From the NCBI GenBank assembly GCA_030066595.1, contig JASJBI010000024.1:1-64000 (forward strand): 64,000 bases of DNA, read 5' to 3'. Each line of letters opens with the position of its first letter. Positions within the stretch are counted from its first letter, which is position 1. This DNA comes from Alphaproteobacteria bacterium. GTDB lineage: Bacteria; Pseudomonadota; Alphaproteobacteria; JAJFFI01. Position numbers and translations under genes: made by a program. The notes under the pieces are model-generated. The model saw only the letters and a list, made by a program, of their open reading frames with translations. It was not told the DNA's origin and did no database searches. This document shows, one piece after another, positions 7,687 to 16,571 of the stretch.

Positions 7687-8182
7687 CGCGGTGAAATATG
7701 GCGGCCAGATCCTGGTCTACGCGGTGATCGCCGCGGTGCTGGGCTACTTCTCGGCGTCGCCCGCCTTCCGTCACTTCCCGGAGGATATGGCGCTGATCAA
7801 GCTCGCCTTCGCGCACGGCGCCAAGCCCAAGGGCAAATGCCGCACACTCTCGGCCAAGGAGATCGCGGCGTTGCCGCCGAACATGCGCAGGCCGAAGATC
7901 TGCCCGCGGGAGCGGCTGCCGGTGTTTGTCGAGCTTGAGCTGAACGGCGAGTTGATCTATCGCAAGGCGCTGCCGCCGACCGGGCTGCATGGTGACGGTC
8001 CGGCCCGGGTTTACGAGGGATTTCCGGTGCCGGCCGGTCGGCATGCGCTGGTGGTGCGTCTGCGCGACAGCGACCGAAGCGAGGGCTTCGACTACGTTCG
8101 GGCGACCGACGTCACCTTGGAGCCCGCACGAAAGTTTGTGGTTGATTTTCGGTCCGAGCTCGGCGGTTTCATATTCAAGTGA
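7679..8182 (+). CDS. membrane-anchored periplasmic protein of unknown function
   Basis: 167 residues. N-terminal helix at about 9-27 (ILVYAVIAAVLGYFSAS) followed by a soluble domain, probably periplasmic and beta-rich, with two cysteines (KGKC, PKIC) about 20 residues apart. It overlaps the preceding fusion gene by 8 bases and the next frame by 3-4 bases, so it belongs to this operon. No family recognised. A structural or copper/heme-delivery accessory of the heme-copper complex is a guess from context only. Confidence 0.7.
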   Translation: MASAVKYGGQILVYAVIAAVLGYFSASPAFRHFPEDMALIKLAFAHGAKPKGKCRTLSAKEIAALPPNMRRPKICPRERLPVFVELELNGELIYRKALPPTGLHGDGPARVYEGFPVPAGRHALVVRLRDSDRSEGFDYVRATDVTLEPARKFVVDFRSELGGFIFK

Positions 8183-8211
8183 GGAAACCGCCCCGGACCC
8201 CGGAGGACTGG

Positions 8212-8607
8212 ATGGCATTGATCGCGTGGAGGGACGAGTTCAAGATCGGCATTCCGTCGGTCGACCACGAGCATCAGGAACTGATCGAGCTGATCAACCA
8301 GCTGTTCGATAAGCTCGCGGCGAAAGAGTCCAAGACCAGCGTCAGCGAGTTCTTCGGCGAACTGCACGCCAAGATCGCGGCGCATTTCGCGCTCGAGGAA
8401 CGGCTCATGCGCGAGCAGGCCTATTTCGAGTACGAGGCCCACAAGGCCGACCACGAGCAGCTCTTGGACGACATCCGCGAGATCATGGACAACTACTGGC
8501 TCGGCGCCTACCTCGACTATTCCGACACTCTGGCCGAACACCTGAACGACTGGTTCACGGTGCACTTCAAGACCAAGGACGCGCGCCTGCACGCCTATCT
8601 GGATTGA
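8212..8607 (+). CDS. bacteriohemerythrin
   Basis: 131 residues from ATG 8212 (MALIAWRDEFKIGIPSVDHE), preceded by GGAGG at 8202-8206; this is the standard start of the family, although a GTG at 8179 overlapping the previous stop is also open. The di-iron ligands are visible: His in VDHEH, HFALEE (HxxxE), HKADHE, and HLNDWFTVHFKTKD near the end. It binds O2, or NO in some members, at a non-heme di-iron centre. As last gene of the operon it may store or deliver the gaseous substrate of the heme-copper enzyme, or detoxify it. Confidence 0.92.
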   Translation: MALIAWRDEFKIGIPSVDHEHQELIELINQLFDKLAAKESKTSVSEFFGELHAKIAAHFALEERLMREQAYFEYEAHKADHEQLLDDIREIMDNYWLGAYLDYSDTLAEHLNDWFTVHFKTKDARLHAYLD

Positions 8608-8658
8608 CGCACGGTCCGACGCGAGATCCCTTTACGATCGGTCGCAGTACGACGAAGC

Positions 8659-10176
8659 CTATAGAGGTACCGTCGTCCGGAAAGCTTGGGTCAGCGGCGC
8701 CTCCTCGGCCTGCGGCAGCGCGCTGCCAAGCAAAGCGGCGATGGTCGGCGCCAGCGCGGTGATTCGGACGGGCTTGCTCAGCCGGCCGGCTGCTATGCCA
8801 GGACCGTGGGCGATAAGCACCCCCCGTTCGTTGTGGTCGCCGGTGCGCGAGCCCGGATAGGCTCGGTGCAGCGCGCCGATTTTGGGCGATGCGACGGCAG
8901 AGATCGGCCGTGGCCGGTTCCAAATCGCGAACAGATCCGGCAGATCGCCCATATGTGGCCCTTCGCAGATCTCGGCCACCTTTACGACTTCCCGGACGAT
9001 CGGCGCGCCACCGTCGAGATTTCGGATCGCCAAGAGATCTTTCGCGAGTTCGGCACAGCAGCTGTCGTATTCGGCGCCGGGGCGGACCAAGCCGTGCGGC
9101 TCGCGTCCGATCAGGTTGATGCGGATCGCGCCGCTGTTCTCATCATGCGGAACGGCGAAGAATCTGCGGTGGCTGCGCTCCGAGATCGGAATGCGAATCC
9201 GCGCTCGGCGCGCCGCCGCACGGAGTCCCCGGCGCAGGCCCTCGGGAACGATACGGCGATAGCCGGCGGCAAGCGGGTGTAGTTTCTGTCGGGGCGCCGC
9301 GTGCGGGCCCGACTCGAGGCAAAGAAGGATCTCCTCAAGGAGATGGTTTCCGGTGTAGTCCGGCTCGAGCCCGAGACCCGCGAGCACGATCACCGTTGTC
9401 CCCGGTCCGACCGCGGCGAGCAGACGCGCGACCGCGGCGTCGAGCGCGCAATAAATCCTCTTTACCGGATCGCCATGCGCGGCAACCCATGCCGCGTCAT
9501 ACAGCGCATGCGCGGGATCATGCAGATGCCAAGCGCGATGGCCGATGTCGTGCGCCTCGGCGAAGTTGACCATGAACAGGTCCCATCTCCCCGGTGCGAG
9601 GTGATCGCAGACCATCTGCGTCTTCATCTCGATCCGGCGCAACAGCTCGTCGTGCAGACGGACGTAGTCCGCCGGGTCGGGGCCGTAGGCGTCGCAATCG
9701 CCGCCCAGCGGATCGGCGCCGTAGCGCTGGATGACCTGGGAGATCAGATCCGGCGGCCAACTGCGCGGCGGCGCGCCCGGTGAGTGGTCCGTCCAGGCCG
9801 CAATCTGGAACCCGTCGAAGTCCCGCCGCAGCGGCGCGCGGAACATGTCGATGACGGCCACGCGCTTGCCGCCACGGCCGAGGACGGACCAAATGGGTTC
9901 GCATTTCAAGCCCGTATCGTCCGAAAAGTGGCTGACCTCGTAGCTGCCGGTCACAATCTGATACATGAAGTAGCGGCCGTGGCGTCCTGGGTTCACGCCC
10001 GTGAAGAAGCACGGCCAATAGAGGCCGTTGCCGAAGCCCGCGAAGTTGGTCGCTGTGCCCGTGAGCCCGGCGTCTTGGAGCGACGCCAGCGTCGGCAGGT
10101 CGCCTGACTTCGTCCACCGCTCCAGCAGCGTCGGCTCGAGCGAGTCGAGGCCGACGAAGAGGATCTTGGTCTTCAT
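8659..10176 (-). CDS. alkaline-phosphatase-superfamily hydrolase (phosphodiesterase-like)
   Basis: 505 residues from ATG 10174-10176 (MKTKILFVGLDSLEPTLLER); the open frame extends 34 codons upstream without family resemblance. The start KILFVGLDSLEP carries the first metal Asp; FAEAHDIGHRAWHLHD supplies further Asp/His ligands and the C-terminal half has GDHNERGVLIAHGPG, typical of the type I phosphodiesterase/nucleotide pyrophosphatase branch. No signal peptide, so probably cytoplasmic. Substrate unknown. It is convergent with the heme-copper operon, and its base composition seems less GC-rich than its neighbours, so horizontal acquisition is possible. Confidence 0.8.
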   Translation of the reverse strand: MKTKILFVGLDSLEPTLLERWTKSGDLPTLASLQDAGLTGTATNFAGFGNGLYWPCFFTGVNPGRHGRYFMYQIVTGSYEVSHFSDDTGLKCEPIWSVLGRGGKRVAVIDMFRAPLRRDFDGFQIAAWTDHSPGAPPRSWPPDLISQVIQRYGADPLGGDCDAYGPDPADYVRLHDELLRRIEMKTQMVCDHLAPGRWDLFMVNFAEAHDIGHRAWHLHDPAHALYDAAWVAAHGDPVKRIYCALDAAVARLLAAVGPGTTVIVLAGLGLEPDYTGNHLLEEILLCLESGPHAAPRQKLHPLAAGYRRIVPEGLRRGLRAAARRARIRIPISERSHRRFFAVPHDENSGAIRINLIGREPHGLVRPGAEYDSCCAELAKDLLAIRNLDGGAPIVREVVKVAEICEGPHMGDLPDLFAIWNRPRPISAVASPKIGALHRAYPGSRTGDHNERGVLIAHGPGIAAGRLSKPVRITALAPTIAALLGSALPQAEEAPLTQAFRTTVPL

Positions 10177-10308
10177 GTTCGAGGCGCGCTCGGGCGCATG
10201 CTCAGCCAACTGGGTACCGGCATTCGCCCTCTCGCGGCCCGGCAATGCAGACAATGTACGGCCCTTGCCGGGCCCCAATGACAGGTCATAGGGATGACCG
10301 TTTCCCGG

Positions 10309-10911
10309 TCAGGAGCCGGGCGCGTCCGGCGCCAGCGCCGCTTCCACGAGGCGCCGGGCGTCCGGCGGCAAATCCAGTGCCAGCGCCGCCTCGTGGCCGA
10401 CCGGTGACATCTTCTTCCAGGTCTTGCGCAGGATGTCGACGACCTTGGCGTCCTCGTGCTTAAGCGCGAAGTCGGCGAAATAGTCCTCGAGGAACACGAC
10501 ACAGACCACGTCCTCGAGCGCCTGCGCCTCAGGATCCCGCTTGAGCCGGTGTTTCTGGATCAGACGTCCCACCTGGTCGATGTCCTCGTCGCCATACCCC
10601 GCCTCGCGCATGATCTCACCGACCCGATCGGCATGATAGCGCTTGAGCGCCGTTCGCCAGCGCAGATAGCCCTCCCGGTCCATGGGGTAGTCCGCGCGCG
10701 GGCTGGTCCAGCGCTCGATGTGCTGCCCGCGGGCCGCGATCCGGAGGTGCTCGGAGGCGTCGGGATAGAGCCGGGAGAGGGTTCGCGACATGCGTTCGCC
10801 ATAGACCAGCTCGGCCGGCTGGTCGGCGCCGTCGACGGACACGCGGTTGGGGTCAGCGCCATTGGCCGCGTCGATGCCCGACAGCGCTGCGTCGAGACGT
10901 GCATTGCTCAT
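10309..10911 (-). CDS. DUF4202 family protein
   Basis: 200 residues. The pattern of an early hydrophilic segment with PAELVYGERMS, then HLRIAARGQHIERW, KRYHADRVGEIM and LEDVVCVVFLEDYFADFA matches the DUF4202 family as I know it. The spaced histidines and aspartates suggest an HD-like all-helical metal-binding fold, but activity is not established. Separate from the korAB unit downstream-to-upstream (59-base gap). Function unknown. Confidence 0.8.
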   Translation of the reverse strand: MSNARLDAALSGIDAANGADPNRVSVDGADQPAELVYGERMSRTLSRLYPDASEHLRIAARGQHIERWTSPRADYPMDREGYLRWRTALKRYHADRVGEIMREAGYGDEDIDQVGRLIQKHRLKRDPEAQALEDVVCVVFLEDYFADFALKHEDAKVVDILRKTWKKMSPVGHEAALALDLPPDARRLVEAALAPDAPGS

Positions 10912-10969
10912 GATCGTCTCTTACGTCAGGCCCGCGGCGCAAGACAACCGCTAACACGCGGTTCCTGGC

Positions 10970-11524
10970 TTATTCCTGACTGACCGGCTCGTCCAGGTCC
11001 TCGTTCCAGCCCGGTTCGGGCGCCGGGTATTTGGCCATCCACTCCTCGATCAAGCGGACATGCTCCTCTTCTTCTTCGACGAATTCCTCGGCGAGCGCCC
11101 GGACCTCCGGGTTCTCGGCTGCCTGCAGCAGGGCCTGGTAGAAATCCCGGGCCGCGGTCTCGCCCGCCAGCGAGAGCAGCAGCGCCTGATAAGGCGTCAT
11201 CAGATAGTGGGCCTGGCTGCTGTCCACCGCCTCGGGGCTTTCGAAGCTCGGCCACTGATAGTCCCAGGGCGAGAGCGTCGGCAGGTCGAGCCCCTTGGCC
11301 CGCTCGGCGATCTGGTCTGCGTGCAGCTGCTCGATCTTGGCGAGCTTTGCGAACATCACGGCCAGCTCCGGGTTGTTGTGCACCTCCATCTGGGCCGCCA
11401 GCTCGGTGTAGCGGGCGACCGCGTCGAGCTCGAGGGCATAGGCGTGCGCCAGCAGCTCCTCCAGGCTCTCGATGACCGGCGCGTCCGGGCCGCCTGCTGT
11501 CTTCGTCTGCGCTTTCTCGCTCAC
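10970..11524 (-). CDS. ferritin-like (rubrerythrin-type) protein coupled to korB
   Basis: 184 residues from GTG 11522-11524, which overlaps the korB stop as GTGA; the frame further upstream lies inside korB. Four-helix ferritin-like fold with di-iron type motifs: LELDAVARYTEL, KLAKIEQLHADQI (ExxH), LAGETAARDFYQ and EEEEEHVRLIEEW (ExxH). Such proteins bind a di-iron site and often have peroxide- or oxygen-scavenging roles. Because it follows korB without a gap, protection of the oxygen-sensitive 2-oxoacid:ferredoxin oxidoreductase is a reasonable inference. An acidic run EEFVEEEEEH is notable. Confidence 0.8.
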   Translation of the reverse strand: MSEKAQTKTAGGPDAPVIESLEELLAHAYALELDAVARYTELAAQMEVHNNPELAVMFAKLAKIEQLHADQIAERAKGLDLPTLSPWDYQWPSFESPEAVDSSQAHYLMTPYQALLLSLAGETAARDFYQALLQAAENPEVRALAEEFVEEEEEHVRLIEEWMAKYPAPEPGWNEDLDEPVSQE

Positions 11525-12360
11525 AGCTCGAACTCCTTCTCCAGGTCCTGCGGTTCCACGACCGCCTCGACCGTCTCCCGCCAATAGGGCCGGCGATTGC
11601 CGCGATAGAGAATGCCCGTATTGAACCCGTCGTCGGTCATGATCCGGCGCGCCGCGCGGGCCGGGTCGTCGGTCGGGTCGACCGGCGCGCCGTGCACCAT
11701 GTTCTTCCAGTTCCGTTCGTCCGGGCGGAAGGTCACACAGGGGCTCAAGATTTCGACAAAGGAGAAGCCCGGATGGCGGATCGCCTCGAAGATCAGCCGC
11801 GCGGTGCCGTTCACGTCGCCGGAAAAGCCGCGCGCCACGAAATTGGCGCCCGAGGCGAGCGCGATCACCAGGGGGTGGAACGGCCGCAAGCCGGTGCCAC
11901 CCGGCGACAGCGCGCTGTCGAAGTCGGGCTCGGTGGTCGGCGACGGCTGGCCCTTGGTCATGCCATAGATGCGGTTGTCCATGACCACATAGGTGATGTC
12001 GACATTGCGTCGGCAGGCGTGCAGGAAATGGTTGCCGCCGATCGAGAAGCCGTCGCCGTCGCCGCCGGTGGCGATCACCGTGAGCTCGGGCCGGGCCACC
12101 TTGAGTCCGGTGGCGAGCGCCAGCCCGCGGCCGTGCACGCCGTGAAAGCCGTAGCAGTTGGTGTAGGCGGGGATGCGCGACGAGCAGCCGATCCCGGAGA
12201 TCACGGCGATCTCCTCCGGCTTGAGCGCCAGCTCGGCGAGTGCCTTACCGAACGACAGCAGCACGTGGTAGTCGCCGCAGCCCGGGCACCAGACCGGCTT
12301 GATGTCGGACTTGAAGTCGCTGGCCTTGGGCGCAGCGGCGGTGGCGGTTGCTGTGGTCAT
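11521..12360 (-). CDS. korB: 2-oxoacid:ferredoxin oxidoreductase, beta (TPP) subunit
   Basis: 279 residues from ATG 12358-12360. N-terminal WCPGCGDYHVLLSF and the thiamine-diphosphate/Mg motif GDGDGFSIGGNHFLHACRRN followed by MDNRIYGMTKGQ are those of KorB/PorB subunits. With KorA it oxidises a 2-oxoacid, classically 2-oxoglutarate to succinyl-CoA, reducing ferredoxin. In Thauera- and Azoarcus-type benzoate degraders this enzyme regenerates reduced ferredoxin for benzoyl-CoA reductase. It overlaps korA by 4 bases and the ferritin-like gene by 4 bases. Phenylglyoxylate as an alternative substrate is considered under findings. Confidence 0.93.
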   Translation of the reverse strand: MTTATATAAAPKASDFKSDIKPVWCPGCGDYHVLLSFGKALAELALKPEEIAVISGIGCSSRIPAYTNCYGFHGVHGRGLALATGLKVARPELTVIATGGDGDGFSIGGNHFLHACRRNVDITYVVMDNRIYGMTKGQPSPTTEPDFDSALSPGGTGLRPFHPLVIALASGANFVARGFSGDVNGTARLIFEAIRHPGFSFVEILSPCVTFRPDERNWKNMVHGAPVDPTDDPARAARRIMTDDGFNTGILYRGNRRPYWRETVEAVVEPQDLEKEFEL

Positions 12361-14093
12361 GGTCCCCTCCACTCGAGAAGCGCCGCGTGCACGTCGCCGG
12401 GCCGGATCATCAACGGTCCCGGCCGGTGGAGCGTGCGGGTCTCGGCAGGCAGGTCGTAGTGCGCGCGCAGGTAATGATGGAACTGCCCGGAGTGAGTCTG
12501 CTCGACGACGAGGGCCCGTTCGACCCCCTCCATCGCCTTGGCGAAACGCTCCGGTTGCGCCGGTGCCAGGAGCCGCGGCGCGATCAGCCGGGTCCTGAAC
12601 CCGTCCGCGGCGGCGCGCGCCAGCGCGTCGCGCACCGGGCCCGTGGTCGAGCCCCAGGTGATGATGGCGAGCGGCCCGTCGCCCTCGATCTCGGCCCAGT
12701 GGTCGCCATAGTCGAACTGGGCGATCTTGTCCCGCCGCTTGTCCATCTGCGTCGCATGGTCCTCGGCCCGCGTCGACGGCGTGCCGCGCGGATTGTGCTC
12801 CAAGCCGTCGGCGGTGTATTGGCCGCCGGCCGTGCCCGGAATCGCCATCGGCGAGACGCCCGACGCGGTCACCGCATAGCGCTGATAGGCCTCGGCCGGG
12901 TCCGCCGCAACCTCGCGCCGGGCGATGAAGGCCACGTCCGCCGGACGGTCGATGGCGGCCCGCGCCTGGCCCAGGAACTGGTCCGACAACACGATGGCCG
13001 GCGCCTGCATGGCCTCGGCCAGATGCACCGCCCACTGGGTCGTGAACAGGCAGTCGCTCACCGAATTCGGCGCCACCACGATATGGGGCGCGTCGCCGTG
13101 CAGGCCGTAGACCGCGATGTTCAGATCCGACTGCTCGGACTTGGTCGGGATGCCGGTGGACGGGCCGCCGCGCATCACGTCGACCACAACGATCGGCACC
13201 TCAGACGCAGTGGCCAGGCCGATCGACTCGGTCATCAGCGCCAGCCCCGGCCCGGAGGTCGCGGTGATGGACGGCGTGCCGCCATAGGAGGCGCCGATCA
13301 CCATGTTGATCGAGGCCAGTTCGTCCTCGGCCTGGACCAAACTGCCGCCCAGCTTGGCCAGCGCCGGGGCGAGCCATTCCAGGACCTCGGTCGCAGGCGT
13401 TATCGGATAGGCGGCGGCGAAGCGCACCCCGCCCCGCACCGCGCCGAGCGCCGCGGCCTCGTTGCCGGAGATGATCCAGCGGCCGTCGCCGGCCCCGCTG
13501 GGAGGGCTCAGAGTCACGCTGGCGCCGAGGGTTGCGGCGGCCGCCATGCCGGCCCGCACGGTCTCGCTGCTCGCGGACACCGCCTCCGGACCCTTCTTGC
13601 CGAGCGTCTTTTCCAAGGTGGCGAACAGGGCGCTCTCGGGCAGGCCGATCAAGCCGGCGGCGATGCCCAAGGCCAGCATGTTCGGCCGTCCGCCGGGGAT
13701 CCCGTCGGCGGTCTCCTTGATCGCCAGCTCGGCAATCCGCGCGCCGCTGTCGGCGATCGTAGGCGGGATCTCGCCCGCCTCGGGATCCGCGATCACCAGG
13801 CTGTCCTCGCTCAGAGGGATTTCGGCGGCGAAACGGTCGATGTTGAGCCAATCGAGCGCCACCAGCACGTCATATCGCTCGGCTCCACAGGCCACCGGAG
13901 TGGTCGACAGACAGACCAGCGCCGCCGCTTCGCCACCGCGGATCTGCGGCCCGACCGAACGGGTCAACAACCCGTACCAGCCGGCCCGCGCCGCCGCTTC
14001 CATGAGAATTCCGCCCGCGGTAATGGCGCCGCCGCCGCCGCTGCCGGTGATGGCGATCGAGACGCTGTCGCGTGCCTGTTCCTGCCGTGCCAT
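12357..14093 (-). CDS. korA: 2-oxoacid:ferredoxin oxidoreductase, fused gamma-alpha subunit
   Basis: 578 residues from ATG 14091-14093 (MARQEQARDSVSIAITGSGG), with AAGG 9 bases upstream; an in-frame TTG at 14102 is also possible. Residues about 10-190 are the gamma domain (GSGGGGAITAGGILMEAAA), and from about 210 onward the alpha pyrimidine-binding domain (GNEAAALGAVRGGVRFAAAYPITPATE). The fused two-gene korAB layout is that of the 2-oxoglutarate enzyme found with bcr genes. A sigma70-like promoter (14180-14207, minus strand) and a shared operator (14151-14171) lie upstream, divergent from had. Confidence 0.93.
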   Translation of the reverse strand: MARQEQARDSVSIAITGSGGGGAITAGGILMEAAARAGWYGLLTRSVGPQIRGGEAAALVCLSTTPVACGAERYDVLVALDWLNIDRFAAEIPLSEDSLVIADPEAGEIPPTIADSGARIAELAIKETADGIPGGRPNMLALGIAAGLIGLPESALFATLEKTLGKKGPEAVSASSETVRAGMAAAATLGASVTLSPPSGAGDGRWIISGNEAAALGAVRGGVRFAAAYPITPATEVLEWLAPALAKLGGSLVQAEDELASINMVIGASYGGTPSITATSGPGLALMTESIGLATASEVPIVVVDVMRGGPSTGIPTKSEQSDLNIAVYGLHGDAPHIVVAPNSVSDCLFTTQWAVHLAEAMQAPAIVLSDQFLGQARAAIDRPADVAFIARREVAADPAEAYQRYAVTASGVSPMAIPGTAGGQYTADGLEHNPRGTPSTRAEDHATQMDKRRDKIAQFDYGDHWAEIEGDGPLAIITWGSTTGPVRDALARAAADGFRTRLIAPRLLAPAQPERFAKAMEGVERALVVEQTHSGQFHHYLRAHYDLPAETRTLHRPGPLMIRPGDVHAALLEWRGP

Positions 14094-14150
14094 GGGTTCC
14101 AACCTTCTGATTTATCAGCGCTTCCGGCTGCTGGTCATTTCCACTTGACA

Positions 14151-14171
14151 AAAAATACGTATTCAAGTACT
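14151..14171 (-). promoter_or_regulatory. shared operator-like site, copy 1 (korA side)
   Basis: On the minus strand it reads AGTACTTGAATACGTATTTT, with two palindromic cores (GTAC and AATACGTATT) whose centres are 10 bases apart. It starts 9 bases past the -10 hexamer of the korA promoter, i.e. at or just after the expected start of transcription, a typical repressor position. The same pattern occurs at 24345-24364 and, more loosely, at 32795-32814. Confidence 0.6.
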
Positions 14172-14179
14172 TAATTACG

Positions 14180-14207
14180 ATAATACAGACTTTTCTATGG
14201 CTGTCAA
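14180..14207 (-). promoter_or_regulatory. sigma70-like promoter of the korAB-ferritin operon
   Basis: On the minus strand TTGACA (complement of 14202-14207), 16-base spacer, TATTAT (complement of 14180-14185). Both hexamers are near consensus, rare in this GC-rich sequence. Expected start near 14173. Confidence 0.65.
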
Positions 14208-14260
14208 CGAAGACAGTGCCGCGAAGGGGGCAAACATAGGCGACACGGCCAGCCGCGGGA

Positions 14261-14274
14261 TTGACGCGCATCAA
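14261..14274 (+). promoter_or_regulatory. FNR/Dnr box upstream of had
   Basis: TTGACGCGCATCAA, 9 of 10 consensus positions, ending 59 bases before the had start. I see no good -10 at the class II distance (around 14297-14303), so the promoter itself is not resolved. It fits anaerobic control of the benzoyl-CoA operon. Confidence 0.6.
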
Positions 14275-14333
14275 CGACAACACGCCGTCGGACGCAGAAG
14301 CTGACTTGGGTCGATGTGGAGGAGGAGCGGAGG

Positions 14334-15407
14334 ATGGCACAAACCGCCGAACGCTGGCTGATGACCAAACCCGGGGCGCCTTTGGTGATGGAGGGGTTCG
14401 ATCCGTTCCCGCCCGGCCCCGGCGAGGTGGTGGTCGAGATCGCCGGCTGCGGCGTCTGCCACACCGACCTTGGCTACTATTATGACGGCGTGCGCACGAA
14501 CCACGAGCTGCCGCTGGCGCTCGGCCATGAGGTCAGCGGCCGAGTGGTCGCGGCCGGCGAGGGAGCGGAGGACTGGGGCGATCGCACCGTGATCGTGCCG
14601 GCGGTCATTCCCTGCGGCAGCTGCGAGCTCTGCCAGCGGGGCAAGCACACCATCTGCCCCAATCAGAAGATGCCGGGCAACGACATCCAGGGCGGCTTCG
14701 CCAGCCATATCGTGGTGCCGGCCTTCGGACTCTGTCCGGTGGACGAAGGGCGGCTCGCAGCCGCGGGCCTTACGCTACCCGACGTTTCGGTCATCGCGGA
14801 CGCGGTCACCACGCCCTATCAGGCGGTGGTGCAGGCCGGGGTTCAGCCGGGTTCGCTCGCCGTGGTCGTGGGCGTCGGCGGGGTCGGCGGGTATACGGTC
14901 CAGATCGCGCGCGCCTTCGGCGCGACGGTGGTCGCCATCGACGTGAGCCAGGACAAGCTCGACGCGATCGCCGATCACGGCGCGGGGCTGACCCTCAATG
15001 CCCGCGATTTCGACGGTCGCGAACTCAAGAACCGCACCCGGGCCTTTGCCAAGAGCCAGGGCCTGCCGCTCACCGAATGGACCATATTCGAATGCTCCGG
15101 CACCGGGGCCGGTCAGCTCACCGCCTATGGGCTCCTCAATCACGGCGCCACGCTGGCGGTCGTGGGTTTCACCATGGACAAGGTCGAAGTCCGGCTTTCC
15201 AACCTGATGGCGTTTCACGCCCGCGCGCTGGGCAATTGGGGCTGTCCGCCCGAGCTCTATCCCAAGGCGCTGGACCTGGTGCTCGACGGCCAGGTTCAGG
15301 TGGCGCCTTTCGTCGAACAGCATCCGCTCGCCGAGATCAACCGGGTGTTCGAGGACGTGCACGCGGGCAAGCTGGCCCGCCGCGCCGTCCTGGTCCCCGG
15401 CGGCTGA
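14334..15407 (+). CDS. had: 6-hydroxycyclohex-1-ene-1-carbonyl-CoA dehydrogenase
   Basis: 357 residues from ATG 14334, directly behind a purine-rich ribosome site (GGAGGAGGAGCGGAGG at 14318-14333 region); an upstream in-frame GTG at 14316 falls inside that site. Zinc-type medium-chain dehydrogenase: catalytic zinc motif [21 protein letters not shown], structural zinc loop [16 protein letters not shown], and NAD fold [14 protein letters not shown]. The [13 protein letters not shown] segment and the genes that follow identify it as Had, which oxidises the alcohol to 6-oxocyclohex-1-ene-1-carbonyl-CoA in the Thauera-type benzoyl-CoA pathway. First gene of the plus-strand operon through fdx. Confidence 0.93.
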   Translation: MAQTAERWLMTKPGAPLVMEGFDPFPPGPGEVVVEIAGCGVCHTDLGYYYDGVRTNHELPLALGHEVSGRVVAAGEGAEDWGDRTVIVPAVIPCGSCELCQRGKHTICPNQKMPGNDIQGGFASHIVVPAFGLCPVDEGRLAAAGLTLPDVSVIADAVTTPYQAVVQAGVQPGSLAVVVGVGGVGGYTVQIARAFGATVVAIDVSQDKLDAIADHGAGLTLNARDFDGRELKNRTRAFAKSQGLPLTEWTIFECSGTGAGQLTAYGLLNHGATLAVVGFTMDKVEVRLSNLMAFHARALGNWGCPPELYPKALDLVLDGQVQVAPFVEQHPLAEINRVFEDVHAGKLARRAVLVPGG

Positions 15408-15432
15408 CCGGCCAGCAACGGAGGCAAGAGAA

Positions 15433-16569
15433 ATGTCCGCAAGCATAGCGCAAGTGATGAACGAGACGGCGCCCCGGGCGCTCAAGAACCACACGCTGGT
15501 GCCCGAGGTCGTGGCCGAGGGTGTGTTGTTCGAGAAGCGGCCCGCGCGCACGCCCGACGGCGTGACCGCCGAAGGCCTCTACAACGCCTGGATCACGCTC
15601 GACAACCCAGGCCAGTTCAATTCCTACACCACCGACATGGTCAAGGGGGTGATCCTCGCCTTCCGCGAGGCCTCGGCGTCGCGCGACGTCAATGCGGTGG
15701 TGTTCACCGGGGCCGGGCACCAGGCCTTCTGCTCCGGCGGAAACACCAAGGAATACGCCGAGTACTACGCCGGAAACCCGCAGGAATACCGCCAGTACAT
15801 GCGGCTCTTCAACGACATGGTCTCGGCCATCCTGGGCTGCGACAAGCCGGTGATCTGCCGCGTCAACGGCATGCGCATCGGCGGCGGCCAGGAGATCGGC
15901 ATGGCCTGCGACTTTTCCATCGCGCAGGATTTGGCCCGGTTCGGCCAAGCCGGCCCCAAGCACGGCTCGGCGGCGATCGGCGGGGCGACGGATTTCCTGC
16001 CGGTCATGATCGGCTGCGAACAGGCCATGGTCTCTGGCGTGCTGTGTGAGCCCTTCTCGGCGCACCAAGCCTATCGCCTGGGCATCATCATGGATCTGGT
16101 GCCGGCGCTCAAGCTGGACGGCGCGTTCGTTCCCAACCCGACCGTGATCACCGACCGCATGTTCGACGACTTCGGCCGCATTATCTATGGCGCGCCCAAG
16201 ACCGGAGACGAGCTGGCCGAAGGCAAGGCGCTGCTCAAGTCGGGCCAAGTGGACCTCAGCCTGCTCGACCAGAAGGTCGAGGAGATGTGCGGCAAGCTGT
16301 TGCTCACCTTCCCGGACTGCGTGACCAAGTCCCTCGAGCAGCTGCGCAAGCCCAAGCTGGAAGCCTGGAACCGCAACAAGGAAGACGCCCGCGCCTGGCT
16401 TGCGCTCAACATGATGACCGAGGCGCGCATGGGCTTCCGGGCCTTCAACGAGGGCACCAAGGAGACCGGCCGCGAGATCGACTTCGTGGCGCTCCGGCGG
16501 GCGCTCGCCCAAGGCACGCCCTGGACCGACGCGCTGACCGAAAGCCTGATGCCGGGCGCGGAGTCGTAA
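15433..16569 (+). CDS. oah: 6-oxocyclohex-1-ene-1-carbonyl-CoA hydrolase
   Basis: 378 residues, larger than ordinary crotonases because of an extended N-terminus, as expected for Oah. The oxyanion-hole segments HQAFCSGGNTKEYAEYYAG and MRIGGGQEIGMACDFSIAQD are present, followed by GPKHGSAAIGGATDFLP. The enzyme adds two water molecules and opens the ring to give 3-hydroxypimelyl-CoA, marking this as the Thauera/Azoarcus branch rather than the Rhodopseudomonas BadKHI branch. It starts 25 bases after had with GGAGGCAAGAG as ribosome site, and is followed 2 bases later by dch. Confidence 0.94.
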   Translation: MSASIAQVMNETAPRALKNHTLVPEVVAEGVLFEKRPARTPDGVTAEGLYNAWITLDNPGQFNSYTTDMVKGVILAFREASASRDVNAVVFTGAGHQAFCSGGNTKEYAEYYAGNPQEYRQYMRLFNDMVSAILGCDKPVICRVNGMRIGGGQEIGMACDFSIAQDLARFGQAGPKHGSAAIGGATDFLPVMIGCEQAMVSGVLCEPFSAHQAYRLGIIMDLVPALKLDGAFVPNPTVITDRMFDDFGRIIYGAPKTGDELAEGKALLKSGQVDLSLLDQKVEEMCGKLLLTFPDCVTKSLEQLRKPKLEAWNRNKEDARAWLALNMMTEARMGFRAFNEGTKETGREIDFVALRRALAQGTPWTDALTESLMPGAES

Positions 16570-16571
16570 AC

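Noticed and set aside
10940-10960. AACCGC-N6-GCGGTT hairpin after the ferritin-like gene as a terminator
   Set aside because: Only a 6-bp stem and no T-tract on the minus strand.
12348-14174. 608-codon open frame on the plus strand
   Set aside because: Antisense to korA, no recognisable domain, no ribosome site.
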